64,000 bases of DNA from assembly GCF_040095835.1 (NCBI RefSeq), contig NZ_JBBMFT010000001.1, positions 496,001-560,000 on the forward strand, given 5' to 3'. The notes beneath the pieces are model-generated. The model had not been told where the DNA came from. It did not search any database and was given only the letters and a program-made list of their open reading frames with translations. The translations under genes and the position numbers were made by a program. Shown here piece after piece: positions 7,621 to 16,134 of this stretch. Every line of letters begins with the position of its first letter. The first letter of the stretch is position 1. The DNA is from Flavonifractor hominis. GTDB taxonomy: Bacteria; Bacillota; Clostridia; Oscillospirales; Oscillospiraceae.

Positions 7621-7979
7621 TCCTTCTTCCCTCCTTGTAGCTTTCGAATTTCATGGCGCAGGTAATCCAGCCGCTGGAGTTGGCGCTCCTTGAAATGGAT
7701 TTCCTCCAGGGCGGCACTGCGCTTTTCCTCCAGCATTCTGAGACGCTGAGCTGCCGTATGATTTCCCTCTAGCAAAAGGCGCATATAGACCTCTACTTCC
7801 CCCACGGTAAATCCAATGTCGTGGAGGGTCATGATGGTGCTCAGCCGCTCCAGATCGGCGTCGCCATACTGCCAATCGCCCATCACCTTTTTCACCGCGC
7901 CGCACAAACCCCAACTCTCATATCCCCGCAGAATGTGCATAGGGATGCGATAGCGCTCGCTCACCTGCTGTATGGTCAT
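7617..7979 (-). CDS. MerR-family transcriptional regulator
   Basis: 120 residues. A winged helix-turn-helix at the N-terminus (TIQQVSERYRIPMHILRGYESWGL) is followed by LSTIMTLHDIGFTVGEVEVYM and a long dimerisation coiled coil (about 75-118). No effector domain or metal-binding cysteines are present. The original downstream partner was probably the lipoprotein whose signal peptide remains at 7620. It is separated from the upstream LysR gene by a terminator. Confidence 0.85.
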   Translation of the reverse strand: MTIQQVSERYRIPMHILRGYESWGLCGAVKKVMGDWQYGDADLERLSTIMTLHDIGFTVGEVEVYMRLLLEGNHTAAQRLRMLEEKRSAALEEIHFKERQLQRLDYLRHEIRKLQGGKKE

Positions 7980-7996
7980 ATCGAAGCCTCCAAACG

Positions 7997-8032
7997 AAAA
8001 AATGTGGGCGTCTTATCTCGGACACCCACATT
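7997..8032 (-). terminator. Terminator of the LysR gene
   Basis: On the minus strand, AATGTGGGTGTC pairs with GACGCCCACATT (one wobble) and is followed by a T6 run. Confidence 0.75.
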
Positions 8033-8076
8033 CTAAAGCGGTTCGTTTACTATGTCTAATGCTTATTTTCTTTCTT

Positions 8077-8952
8077 TTAATATGCCTGTTGAACATTTTT
8101 TATGTGCTGATGGAAGGCCTCTACCACCGGAGTCAACGCCTGATCTTTTTTCCAGACCAGTACCGTTCCCGTCTCCATAGCCGGAGAAAGGGGCAGGAAC
8201 CGGAGATCATCAAAGGCCAGGTTCAGATCGAAGCCCAGTGCCGCTCCAACCCCGCAGCGTACCATATTAGCAGCGTTGAGGATCAGGTTGAAGGTTGCGG
8301 CAATTTGCAGACGATCCCAACGATCCTCAAACCAACTGGCCAGCTCCCGCTGTACACTCTCCCGTCCACTGACCAGCAGAGGAACCGATTCCAAATCCTG
8401 CGGCGTAACTGCTTCTAACTCTGCTAAGGGAGAATCCCTCCGCACTAATACGCCCCAGCGGTCCTTCTCCTGCATCCGGCAAAAAGCATACTTGCCCACA
8501 TCCACAGGCTCCGTCAGCAGTCCCATGTCCAGCAGTCCCATATCCAAACGCTCCTTCACATCGTCGGCGTTGGCGCTGAAGATACGGAAGGTGACCTTGG
8601 GGTAGCGCTCCCGAAAAGTGCGGATGGCCTGGGAGAGGCAGCTCATGCTCCGGGTCTCCCCTGCCCCGATGGCGATCTCTCCCATCAGTTCTGTCTCCCG
8701 GGCGGCAAATTCCCGGGCTGTTTTGTCCGCTAAGTCCACCAGTTCCTGGGCCCGGCGGCGCAGCAGCATCCCCTCATCCGTCAGGACGATATGGTAGCGA
8801 CTGCGGTGAAAGAGCTGTACCCCCAGTTCCTCCTCCAGCTGCATCAGCTGCCGGGACAGGGTAGGCTGGGTCAGATGGAGCATGGCTGCAGCCTTGGTGA
8901 TGTTCTCCTCCCGGGCTACCGCCAGAAAATATCGCAAAACACGCAGTTCCAT
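8077..8952 (-). CDS. LysR-family transcriptional regulator
   Basis: 291 residues from the ATG at 8952 after AAGGAGGG. The N-terminal winged helix (MELRVLRYFLAVAREENITKAAAMLHLTQPTLSRQL, in part) is followed by a periplasmic-binding-like effector domain. The divergent flavodoxin gene at 9107 is the probable target. The protein closely resembles the LysR at 53846 in its N-terminal half, and both sit divergent from oxidoreductase-containing operons. Confidence 0.92.
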   Translation of the reverse strand: MELRVLRYFLAVAREENITKAAAMLHLTQPTLSRQLMQLEEELGVQLFHRSRYHIVLTDEGMLLRRRAQELVDLADKTAREFAARETELMGEIAIGAGETRSMSCLSQAIRTFRERYPKVTFRIFSANADDVKERLDMGLLDMGLLTEPVDVGKYAFCRMQEKDRWGVLVRRDSPLAELEAVTPQDLESVPLLVSGRESVQRELASWFEDRWDRLQIAATFNLILNAANMVRCGVGAALGFDLNLAFDDLRFLPLSPAMETGTVLVWKKDQALTPVVEAFHQHIKNVQQAY

Positions 8953-8999
8953 GGGAATCCCTCCTTGTTTCATCCTACCATTCCCACCCGGTTCCCGCA

Positions 9000-9060
9000 A
9001 GATAAAAATGCCTTTATAGAATAATTGTAAATAGAAAATGAGTATTTTACATTTCTGAGC
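9000..9060. promoter_or_regulatory. Divergent LysR/flavodoxin control region
   Basis: The AT-rich gap between the two genes contains an inverted pair GTAAA…TTTTAC (about 9027-9050), similar to LysR T-N11-A sites. This is a likely LysR binding region; exact promoter boxes are not clear. Confidence 0.4.
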
Positions 9061-9106
9061 GCTGGATTTACAATGGAGCCAGAAGATGCGTAAGGAGGTT
9101 ATTCGT

Positions 9107-9583
9107 ATGAACGCATTGGTTGCTTATTTTTCCGCTACCGGCACCACCGCCAAGGCGGCGAAGACTCTGGCAAGTGCCGTGGGTGGGGAGCTCTATGAGA
9201 TCAAACCCGCCGTTCCCTACACCAGCGCCGATCTGAACTGGATGGACAAGAGTTCCCGCTCCAGCGTAGAGATGAAGGATGCCCACTCCCGCCCCGCTCT
9301 GGCCGACACGGATGCCCCGGTGGGCAGTCACGATGCAATTTTCCTGGGGTTCCCCGTGTGGTGGTATGTGGCTCCCACCATCCTCAACACCTTCCTGGAG
9401 GCATACGATTTCTCCGGTAAGACCATCGTTCTTTTCGCCACCTCCGGCGGCAGCGGTCTGGGCAAGTCGGCGGTCGGGCTACGCTCCAGTGCCCCCGGTG
9501 CCAAGATTGTGGATGGCCGAATGCTCAATGGCCGCCTGAACGAGGCCGAACTGAAAGCCTGGGCAGAAGGACTGAAGCTGTAA
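9107..9583 (+). CDS. Flavodoxin-family protein
   Basis: 158 residues from the ATG after TAAGGAGG. The FMN phosphate loop is ATG at YFSATGTTAKAA (about 7-18), with FLGFPVWWYVAPTILNTFLE in the middle and FATSGGSGLGKS (about 113-124) near the second FMN loop. It fits the flavodoxin_4 subgroup found beside LysR regulators in clostridia and is cytoplasmic. It probably acts in quinone or electron transfer; the partner is unknown. Confidence 0.87.
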   Translation: MNALVAYFSATGTTAKAAKTLASAVGGELYEIKPAVPYTSADLNWMDKSSRSSVEMKDAHSRPALADTDAPVGSHDAIFLGFPVWWYVAPTILNTFLEAYDFSGKTIVLFATSGGSGLGKSAVGLRSSAPGAKIVDGRMLNGRLNEAELKAWAEGLKL

Positions 9584-9598
9584 AGCATCCCGGATATT

Positions 9599-9638
9599 AA
9601 AAAATGTGGAGTGTCTATCGGGACACTCCACATTTTTT
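9599..9638. terminator. Bidirectional intrinsic terminator
   Basis: AAAAAATGTGGAGTGTC pairs with GACACTCCACATTTTTT around TATCG. It ends the flavodoxin gene and, on the other strand, the GNAT operon. Confidence 0.9.
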
Positions 9639-10080
9639 ACATCTCTCTTTGCAGATACACCATATCCACCAGCTGAACCCCGCACTCATAGATGGGGTGG
9701 TCATAGTAATCAGTGAAAAAGTTCTTAACCAGATGATGCCTGTAAAAACCGCAGGATTCATAAAACGGGATAGTAGAGGGGCTGTCCCCGGTGCCCACCT
9801 GCAGCACCGTATACTGTCCTATGTAGGTTCGAACGAGAAAGTCAACCAGAGCTTTTCCGTAACCCTTGCCCTGGCAGTCCGGCGTTACGGCAATGTTTTT
9901 CAGTTCCAGAACGCCGCCGCCCTCGTCCGTCACCACACATTCGGCCACGACTCCATCATCCTCCAGCACATACATGGTCCCACGCTCCAGATAGCGGTCG
10001 ATCATGTCCTCCTGCTCGTCCGCCAGCAGAAGCAAATTCAGGTACTGTTTTTTATTCTTCTCAACTTTTCGGATTTCCAT
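9637..10080 (-). CDS. GNAT-family N-acetyltransferase
   Basis: 147 residues starting MEIRKVEKNKKQYLNLLLLA. The acetyl-CoA binding motif is IAVTPDCQGKGYGKALVDFL (about 80-99), followed by FYESCGFYRHH. The substrate cannot be predicted. It is the last gene of a three-gene minus-strand operon with the YoaP-like GNAT and the DHFR-like gene, 8 bp after the previous stop, and runs to the shared terminator. Confidence 0.88.
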   Translation of the reverse strand: MEIRKVEKNKKQYLNLLLLADEQEDMIDRYLERGTMYVLEDDGVVAECVVTDEGGGVLELKNIAVTPDCQGKGYGKALVDFLVRTYIGQYTVLQVGTGDSPSTIPFYESCGFYRHHLVKNFFTDYYDHPIYECGVQLVDMVYLQREM

Positions 10081-10088
10081 AGCCTGCC

Positions 10089-10838
10089 CTACTTTTTCAG
10101 AAGCCGCTTCAGCGCGGCGGCGTCCAGCAGATTCACCGTCACGAACTTGCCCTGATAAAATACCGCCCAGTTGTTGAACACACAGGGCAAAGCCTTGGCT
10201 TTTTCCAGCGTGTCCACCGGAATGAGGGTATAGGGCGCCTCCAGCTCCTGACAAGTCTTGCGCACCAGCTCCACGCTTTGATGGATGTAGGGACACTGAG
10301 AACTGTAATAGATAGTCAGTTCCTGATTTTCCATCTCCAGCCGTTTGGCGTTCTCCGCAAAGCGTGGCTTCGTTCCGTCAAAGGTGAGGGCCAGCAGCCG
10401 GTAGCCGTCCGGAGTGGCGTCCACCGTTTCAAACCCGTATTTTTCCGCGAAGGCCTGGTCCGAGAGCCAGGCCTTCTGCTTTTCCGCGCCCAGCATACAC
10501 ACGCCGGACTTTCCCTTGGCCCTGGCATCGGCCAGGCAATACTCCATCAGCTGCCTGCCGTAGCCCTTGCCCTTGAAGTCCCCGGTGACCCACAGGCAGT
10601 AGATATAGAGATAGTTCTCTCCCTCCACCGGCACCCAGGCCGTCTCCAGCGGGGCGTACTCGATGAACACCACGCCCTTAGCGTCCAGCTTGCGGAACAC
10701 ATGGCCTTCTTTCAGCCGCTCTTTGAGCCAGGCCCGCTTGGCCTCCACGCCGGGATGGGGCTTCTTGCTGCGGATGATGCAGCATAGATGCTCCTGCGCT
10801 AAATTTTCTTCCGTCAGATTGATAAATTGCTCACCCAT
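10089..10838 (-). CDS. GNAT acetyltransferase with YoaP-like C-terminal domain
   Basis: 249 residues. The N-terminal GNAT domain contains LWVTGDFKGKGYGRQLMEYC (about 83-102). The C-terminal 80 residues (about 170-249) have a thioredoxin-like YYSSQCPYIHQSVELV segment and the domain found in YoaP-type proteins. The function is unknown. It sits 6 bp after the DHFR-like gene and before a second GNAT gene. Confidence 0.82.
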   Translation of the reverse strand: MGEQFINLTEENLAQEHLCCIIRSKKPHPGVEAKRAWLKERLKEGHVFRKLDAKGVVFIEYAPLETAWVPVEGENYLYIYCLWVTGDFKGKGYGRQLMEYCLADARAKGKSGVCMLGAEKQKAWLSDQAFAEKYGFETVDATPDGYRLLALTFDGTKPRFAENAKRLEMENQELTIYYSSQCPYIHQSVELVRKTCQELEAPYTLIPVDTLEKAKALPCVFNNWAVFYQGKFVTVNLLDAAALKRLLKK

Positions 10839-10844
10839 CGCTTA

Positions 10845-11375
10845 TCACCGCTTTTCGTACACCAGATCCACGATCCCGTTCCAATGTTCCGTCCCCACCA
10901 GCTTCAGCGGCAGTTCCTGTGGAAACTCTGGGAACAGCCGCACGCCTTTGCCCAGCACGGTGGGGATGATCGACAGCCACAACTGATCGATGCGGCTCTC
11001 TTTCAAAAGCTGCCCAGCCACGGACGCGCCGCCGCAGATCCAGACAGTGCCCTTATGCTCCAATTTCAGCTTGTCCACCAGGTCAGTCAACTCCCCATTC
11101 CAAAAGAAAATATCTTCCTGATTCTCTTCCTGCCGGTGGGTCACTACATAACAGGGTCGGCCTTCATAGGGCCAGCTGTCCGGGGAGAGCTCTGTGACCA
11201 GCTGGTGATAGGTGGTCCATCCCATGACGATGGCGTCCACCGTATCCAAAAATGCCGGGTAACTGCCGGGAGCATCCGGCTCACTGCCGTCGCCCACCAG
11301 CCAGCTCACGCCGCCCTGCTCGTCGGCAATATACCCATCCACACTGATGGCGAGATATAACACAATTTTTCCCAT
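10845..11375 (-). CDS. Dihydrofolate reductase-fold protein (RibD C-terminal type)
   Basis: 176 residues starting MGKIVLYLAISVDGYIAD after GGAGGGG; the longer frame to 11426 lacks a site. IVMGWTTYHQL and WICGGASVAGQLL are the typical NADPH-binding signatures of the dihydrofolate reductase/RibD C-terminal family. These stand-alone proteins are common and usually not the housekeeping DHFR. It is first in an operon with two GNAT genes and divergent from the WYL regulator. Confidence 0.85.
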   Translation of the reverse strand: MGKIVLYLAISVDGYIADEQGGVSWLVGDGSEPDAPGSYPAFLDTVDAIVMGWTTYHQLVTELSPDSWPYEGRPCYVVTHRQEENQEDIFFWNGELTDLVDKLKLEHKGTVWICGGASVAGQLLKESRIDQLWLSIIPTVLGKGVRLFPEFPQELPLKLVGTEHWNGIVDLVYEKR

Positions 11376-11466
11376 GGGCATCCCCTCCATTGTCCCTATT
11401 GTACCCAAGAGTTGTAAAAAGAACAAGGCAGAAGAGACATGACATACCGTTGTCGCATTCCTATGG

Positions 11467-11472
11467 TATAAT
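11467..11472 (+). promoter_or_regulatory. -10 box before the WYL regulator operon
   Basis: TATAAT 32 bp before the start codon. A consensus -35 is not evident, and TTGTCG at 11450-11455 is too close. Such promoters often need an activator, possibly the WYL protein itself. Confidence 0.45.
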
Positions 11473-11503
11473 ACAGAAAAGCTCAGGAAAGGCGGTGCGG
11501 CAC

Positions 11504-12412
11504 ATGAAGATAGAGCGGCTCATCGGCATCCTGTCCATCCTGCTCCAGCGGGAAAAAGTTACCGCTCCGGAGCTGGCGGAACAGTTCGAGGTGTCCCGAC
11601 GGACGATCCAACGGGACATCGAGTCCCTGTGCCGGGCCGGTATTCCCATCTCCACCACCCAGGGCGCGGGCGGCGGCATCTCCATCATGGAGGGGTATCG
11701 TGTGGACCGTACGGTACTTACCACTCCCGAGATGCAGGCCATCCTGTCAGGGCTCCGGAGCCTGGACAGCGTCAGCGGTACCCGACGCTATGCGCAGCTG
11801 ATGGAGAAGTTGTCCGCCGGAACAGGTGAACTGGTACCCGGCGGCAGCCACATGCTCATTGACCTGTCTTCCTGGTACAAAACCAGCCTGCCGCCGAAAA
11901 TTGAGCTGATTCAGGAAGCCATTGAGCAGCACCGCGCCATCCGCTTTACCTATTTCTCTCCCAAGGAGGAATCGGTGCGTACCGTCGAGCCCTGCTACCT
12001 GGTGTTCCACTGGTCTGCTTGGTATGTCTGGGGCTGGTGCCAAATGCGGAAGGATTTCCGCCTGTTCAAATTAAACCGCATGATGGGGCTCACCGCCGGT
12101 GATCCCTTTCCCCCTCGTTCCTCCCCTTTGCCCGACCTGGAACCAGAGCGGGTCTTTCCAATAAAATATCAGGTCACCGTTCTCTTTGACCCGACCTGCC
12201 GCTGGCGGCTGGTGGAGGAGTACGGCGCGGACCGCTTCACTGTGGAGCCGGACGGCAAACTGCGCTTTACCGGGGGCTTTCCCGATGCGGACAGCGTGCT
12301 CAGCTGGGTTTTGACCTTCGGGGACAAGGCGGAGCTGCTGGAACCGGAAGAACTTCGGAAGCAGCTTGGGGCGTTGACAAAAACGCTGGCCGACCGTTAC
12401 AGGAGGAGTTGA
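11504..12412 (+). CDS. HTH and WYL-domain transcriptional regulator (YafY type)
   Basis: 302 residues from the ATG at 11504. The HTH_11 domain at 1-60 (RLIGILSILLQREKVTAPEL, then FEVSRRTIQRDIESL) is followed by a WYL effector domain (about 130-210) with IRFTYFSPKEESVRTVEPCYLVFHWSAWYVWGW, in part, and a C-terminal WCX extension. YafY-type proteins respond to unknown ligands or nucleic acid. It starts an operon running to at least 14326. Confidence 0.9.
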   Translation: MKIERLIGILSILLQREKVTAPELAEQFEVSRRTIQRDIESLCRAGIPISTTQGAGGGISIMEGYRVDRTVLTTPEMQAILSGLRSLDSVSGTRRYAQLMEKLSAGTGELVPGGSHMLIDLSSWYKTSLPPKIELIQEAIEQHRAIRFTYFSPKEESVRTVEPCYLVFHWSAWYVWGWCQMRKDFRLFKLNRMMGLTAGDPFPPRSSPLPDLEPERVFPIKYQVTVLFDPTCRWRLVEEYGADRFTVEPDGKLRFTGGFPDADSVLSWVLTFGDKAELLEPEELRKQLGALTKTLADRYRRS

Positions 12413-12413
12413 C

Positions 12414-12734
12414 ATGGCATCTCATAAGGATTTTGTAAACTATGTGGCCGAGCAGCTACGGGAGGCCGGAACCATCCGCAGCCGGAAGATGTTCGGCGAA
12501 TACGGCCTTTACTGCGATGAGGTGTTCTTCGGCGTTATCTGTGACGACCAGTTTTTCGTAAAAGTCACCCCACAGGGCGAAGCGGCGTTCCCCGACCTGC
12601 CCAAAGTCCCGCCCTATGAGGGGGCCAAGGATTACATCTGGGTGGAGGATGTGGACGACCGGGACACCATGACCGCTCTCACCCGCCTTACCTGTCTGGC
12701 GCTTCAGGCACAGCCCACAAAACGGAGGAAATGA
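12414..12734 (+). CDS. TfoX N-terminal domain protein
   Basis: 106 residues, one base after the WYL gene. IRSRKMFGEYGLYCDEVFFGVI and FFVKVTPQG are typical of the TfoX/Sxy N-terminal domain. Stand-alone versions are common outside competence systems and have no assigned role. It is translationally close to both neighbours. Confidence 0.85.
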   Translation: MASHKDFVNYVAEQLREAGTIRSRKMFGEYGLYCDEVFFGVICDDQFFVKVTPQGEAAFPDLPKVPPYEGAKDYIWVEDVDDRDTMTALTRLTCLALQAQPTKRRK

Positions 12735-12736
12735 CC

Positions 12737-13372
12737 ATGGCCTTTGACTATAAGAAAGAATACAAGGAATTCTATCTGCCACCCAAGATGCCGGGCATCG
12801 TCACCGTACCCGCTATAAACTTCCTGGCCGCGCGGGGCCATGGCGATCCCAACGAGGAAGACGGCACCTATAAGCAGGCCCTGGGGATGCTCTACGCCGT
12901 AGCCTTCACCATCAAAATGAGCAAACTGGGCAAACACCAACTGGAGGGCTATTTTGACTACGTGGTCCCCCCTCTTGAGGGCCTGTGGTGGCAGGATGGC
13001 ATCTATGGAGTAGACTACGCCCATAAACAGGATTTTCAGTGGATCTCCCTCATCCGCCTGCCGGAGTTCGTGACAAAAGAGGTCTTTGACTGGGCCATCC
13101 GGGAGACCACGGAAAAGAAACAGCAGGATTTCTCCCAGGTGGAGTTCTTTCCCTGGGAAGAAGGCCTGTGCGTCCAGTGCATGCACATCGGCCCCTATGA
13201 CAACGAGCCTGCCACCGTGTCTGCCATGGAGGAATACGCCAAGGCCCAAGGCTATGAAGAGGACTTTGGAGAAGGCCGGTATCACCATGAGATCTATTTG
13301 AGTGATGTGCGGCGGTGCAGGCCGGAACGGCTGAAAACCGTCATCCGGCACCCAATCAGGAGGGTACTATGA
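12737..13372 (+). CDS. GyrI-like small-molecule-binding protein
   Basis: 211 residues. The start at 12737 is eight bases after GGAGG; an ATG at 12731 is too close to it. FAARGHGDPN-like and FFPWEEGLCVQCMHIGPYDNEP segments match the GyrI-like/SOUL-type ligand-binding fold found in stand-alone proteins and AraC effector domains. The ligand is unknown. It sits in an operon with the WYL, TfoX and DUF3795 genes. Confidence 0.82.
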   Translation: MAFDYKKEYKEFYLPPKMPGIVTVPAINFLAARGHGDPNEEDGTYKQALGMLYAVAFTIKMSKLGKHQLEGYFDYVVPPLEGLWWQDGIYGVDYAHKQDFQWISLIRLPEFVTKEVFDWAIRETTEKKQQDFSQVEFFPWEEGLCVQCMHIGPYDNEPATVSAMEEYAKAQGYEEDFGEGRYHHEIYLSDVRRCRPERLKTVIRHPIRRVL

Positions 13373-13926
13373 AAGGCTTTACCCGTACAGAAACCCGTTT
13401 CTCTCTGTGTGGTCTCAACTGTGCCCTGTGCTCCATGCATCTGGGCGGCTACTGTCCGGGCTGCGGCGGCGGAACAGGCAACCAGAGCTGCGCCATTGCC
13501 AAATGCTCCCTGGAGCACAGCGGCGTTCCGTTTTGCTGGGAGTGCCCGGAGTATCCCTGTCCCCGCTACGAGGGCTTCGACGACGGGGATTCCTTTGTCC
13601 CGCACCGGAACCGGCAGCAGGATATTGCTCTGGCCCGAGAACTGGGTCTGGATGCTTACCTTGCCCAGTTGGAGGAAAAGCGGGCGATGTTAGAGGAACT
13701 TCTGGCCCATTACAACGATGGACGCCGCAAGACCTTGTTCAACACGGCGGTGTATCTCCTGTCTCTGGAGGATTTGTGTTCCGTGATGACCGCTCTGGAA
13801 AACCAGCCGGAGCTGGGCGAACAGCCTGTCAAGGAGCGTGCCCTCGCCGCCGTGACACTGCTTCAGGAGGCGGCGGATTGCCGGGGCATCAGTCTGAAGC
13901 TCAATAAGAAACCGAAGAAGGAGTGA
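13369..13926 (+). CDS. DUF3795 cysteine-rich protein
   Basis: 185 residues from the ATG after AGGAGGGT, overlapping the GyrI-like stop codon by four bases. The N-terminus is cysteine-rich (LCGLNCALCSMH, CPGCGGGTGNQSC, CWECPEYPCPRY, residues 12-70), the DUF3795 pattern expected to hold metal or an Fe-S cluster. The C-terminal half is helical. The function is unknown. A shorter family member lies at 3266. Confidence 0.8.
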   Translation: MKGFTRTETRFSLCGLNCALCSMHLGGYCPGCGGGTGNQSCAIAKCSLEHSGVPFCWECPEYPCPRYEGFDDGDSFVPHRNRQQDIALARELGLDAYLAQLEEKRAMLEELLAHYNDGRRKTLFNTAVYLLSLEDLCSVMTALENQPELGEQPVKERALAAVTLLQEAADCRGISLKLNKKPKKE

Positions 13927-13930
13927 TCCT

Positions 13931-14326
13931 ATGGCGACTTCCAAGGTGACCGTCCATCTCCCCTGCCGGTTGGAACAGGTGTGGCAGACCGTGACTGACC
14001 TTACCCATACCACCTGGCGCAGTGATTTGGCACGAGTGGAATTCCTGGACGGAACCCATTTTGTGGAGCACACCAAAAGCGGCTATGCCACGGAGTTTAC
14101 CGTCACAGCCTGTGAGTCGCTCCACCTCTGGACCTTTACCATGGAGAACGGCAACATGTCGGGCTCCTGGGAGGGGATTTTTGAGGCAGCACAGGACGGC
14201 GCCTTCCTGACCTGCACGGAGACCGTCAATGCCAAGCACTGGTGGATGCGCCCCTTTGTTCCTGGCTATCTGAAGCGGCAGCAGAAGCTGTATCTGGACG
14301 ATTTGCGGAAGGAATTGCTGAAATAG
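13931..14326 (+). CDS. SRPBCC (polyketide cyclase/START-like) protein
   Basis: 131 residues beginning MATSKVTVHLPCRLEQVWQT, then LTHTTWRSDLARVEFL and WEGIFEAAQDGAFLTCTETV. This pattern is typical of SRPBCC ligand-binding proteins with a deep hydrophobic cavity. No catalytic residues can be assigned. It is the last gene of the WYL operon, four bases after the DUF3795 stop. Confidence 0.8.
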   Translation: MATSKVTVHLPCRLEQVWQTVTDLTHTTWRSDLARVEFLDGTHFVEHTKSGYATEFTVTACESLHLWTFTMENGNMSGSWEGIFEAAQDGAFLTCTETVNAKHWWMRPFVPGYLKRQQKLYLDDLRKELLK

Positions 14327-14409
14327 GCCGTGTTAATCTGCGTTGCTTGCGGCAACGGGCCATTCTCCCTACAATAGCGGTAACACCTGTGCGAAAGGAG
14401 TTATCCCTC

Positions 14410-14919
14410 ATGTTAAGCGAAAACATAAAAACAATCCGGAAATCAAAAGGGCTTTCCCAACAGGAGCTTGCCGTAAAACTGAATGTGGTGCGGCAAACGG
14501 TCTCCAAATGGGAGCAAGGACTGTCCGTCCCGGATTCGGATCTGTTGATTGCCCTGTCCGAAGCCCTGGAGACACCTGTGAGCACGTTGCTGGGAGAGAA
14601 TGTGATAGAATCGGAGGTGGACACGGTCAAAGTCCTCTCCGAAAAACTGGAAATCATCAATTTGCAGTTTGCACGGAGAGCGGCCACGCAAAAAGCGTTC
14701 CTTCATTGGTCGCTGATCGCACTATGCGCGGTTATTGTGGTAATTTCAGCGGCCCTGGTCGTAGCCAATAGTCCTTACCTGGGTTGGGACTTTCGTGATC
14801 CGGAAACGGCCGTTGTCGGCACGGTCTTTCACGCATTTGAATGGCTGTTCGTCAGGCTGGCCCCCATTGTGCTGCTTGCGGCACTTGTCGGCATTTTTAT
14901 GACGCGGAAAAACGTATAA
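14410..14919 (+). CDS. XRE regulator with two membrane helices
   Basis: 169 residues from the ATG after AAAGGAG. The Cro/C1 HTH at 1-60 (IRKSKGLSQQELAVKLNVVR, then QTVSKWEQGLSVPDSD) is followed by a linker and two hydrophobic helices (about 100-120 and 145-163). Membrane-anchored XRE regulators like this are frequent in clostridia; their signals are unknown. The gap before it (14327-14409) holds no gene. Confidence 0.85.
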   Translation: MLSENIKTIRKSKGLSQQELAVKLNVVRQTVSKWEQGLSVPDSDLLIALSEALETPVSTLLGENVIESEVDTVKVLSEKLEIINLQFARRAATQKAFLHWSLIALCAVIVVISAALVVANSPYLGWDFRDPETAVVGTVFHAFEWLFVRLAPIVLLAALVGIFMTRKNV

Positions 14920-15029
14920 CATGTTTTAACTCCACACTTCTTAAAGGCCACCGGACAAACATGAGCATAGAAAATCGGGCAGGGGCCGCTTGTTTCCGGT
15001 ATGCTGAATCCAGAAGGACGGTGTGAGCA

Positions 15030-15887
15030 ATGGATTGGGTAACAAGCATTCATCAGGCGATCCGGTATATCGAGGAACATCTCCGGGCGGAACTGACCAT
15101 CCGGGACATCGCACAGCAGGCGGCCCTGTCCCCCTTTTACTTTCAGAAGGGCTTTGCCATGCTGTGCGGCATGACGGTGGGCGACTACATCCGTCAACGC
15201 CGGCTCTCCGCCGCCGGGCTGGAGGTCCTTGCGACGGACCGAAAGATCATCGACATCGCACTGGAGTTCGGCTATGACTCGCCGGACAGCTTTACCAAGG
15301 CTTTTGCCCGCTTCCACGGCCTCACACCTGCCGCACTGAGAAAAAGCGGAGGCGCGGTCCGTTCTTTTGCTCCGCTTCGGATCAAAGTGACATTGGAAGG
15401 TGGTCAAAACATGGATTGCAAGATTATGAAAAAAGAAGCGTTTACGGTGCTCTGCCGGGCAAAGACCTTCAAGTATGAGGACGCGGTGGCCCAGGTTCCC
15501 CAGTTCTGGGCGGAGCACTTCGCCGCAGGCGGCGGCAACGTGGTGTGCGGCATGTACGGCATCAATCTGGACGAGAGCATGGGCGGCAATGAGTTTGAAT
15601 ATCTCATCGCTGACAACTACGACCCCGCCAAGGAGATCCCGGACGGCTTCACCACTCGTACCATCCCGGCCCATACCTGGGCGGTGTTCCCCTGCATTGG
15701 CCGGATGCCCCAGGCTCTCCAGGGCCTGAACCAGCAGATCTTCTCCCAGTGGCTGCCCACGAACCTCGACTACAAGATCGCGGCCGGAATCAATGTGGAG
15801 ATGTACAGCGACGCCAGCAAATTTGAGGACGGTACCCAAGGTCAGGACTACTACTGTGAGGTCTGGATCCCGGTAGAAAAGAAATAA
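15030..15887 (+). CDS. AraC-family regulator with GyrI-like effector domain
   Basis: 285 residues. Two AraC helix-turn-helices lie at about 1-105 (LTIRDIAQQAALSPFYFQKGF and IIDIALEFGYDSPDSFTKAF, in part). The C-terminal 150 residues form a GyrI-like/Rob-type effector domain (EYLIADNYDPAKEIPDGF; TRTIPAHTWAVFPCIGRMPQ). Such regulators usually sense amphipathic drugs. The gene is monocistronic, and its targets are unknown. Confidence 0.9.
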   Translation: MDWVTSIHQAIRYIEEHLRAELTIRDIAQQAALSPFYFQKGFAMLCGMTVGDYIRQRRLSAAGLEVLATDRKIIDIALEFGYDSPDSFTKAFARFHGLTPAALRKSGGAVRSFAPLRIKVTLEGGQNMDCKIMKKEAFTVLCRAKTFKYEDAVAQVPQFWAEHFAAGGGNVVCGMYGINLDESMGGNEFEYLIADNYDPAKEIPDGFTTRTIPAHTWAVFPCIGRMPQALQGLNQQIFSQWLPTNLDYKIAAGINVEMYSDASKFEDGTQGQDYYCEVWIPVEKK

Positions 15888-16134
15888 GACCTATCTTCTT
15901 CGGAAAAATGCGCCTGTGTGGCAGCGGCGGGAACGTATGGACCAATGGCGGCATCAAAACCCTGTGCGCACTCTAGGCGAGAAATAAAGGAAGCCAGGCC
16001 AAAAACAGAAACCGGAGAGTTGTTTTACGGTGTTCTTTTGTGTTATAGTAAACACTCAGGATGCCCGTCCCCAAAGGATCATTACCTGGGCGTTCTCCGA
16101 AATTATGCAAAGGATAAAAAAGGATTATTTATCT
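15888..16134. other. Intergenic region before the DUF3089 gene
   Basis: No gene seen. TTGTTT (16020) with an 18-bp spacer to TATAGT (about 16044) is a plausible promoter for the lipoprotein gene. Confidence 0.4.
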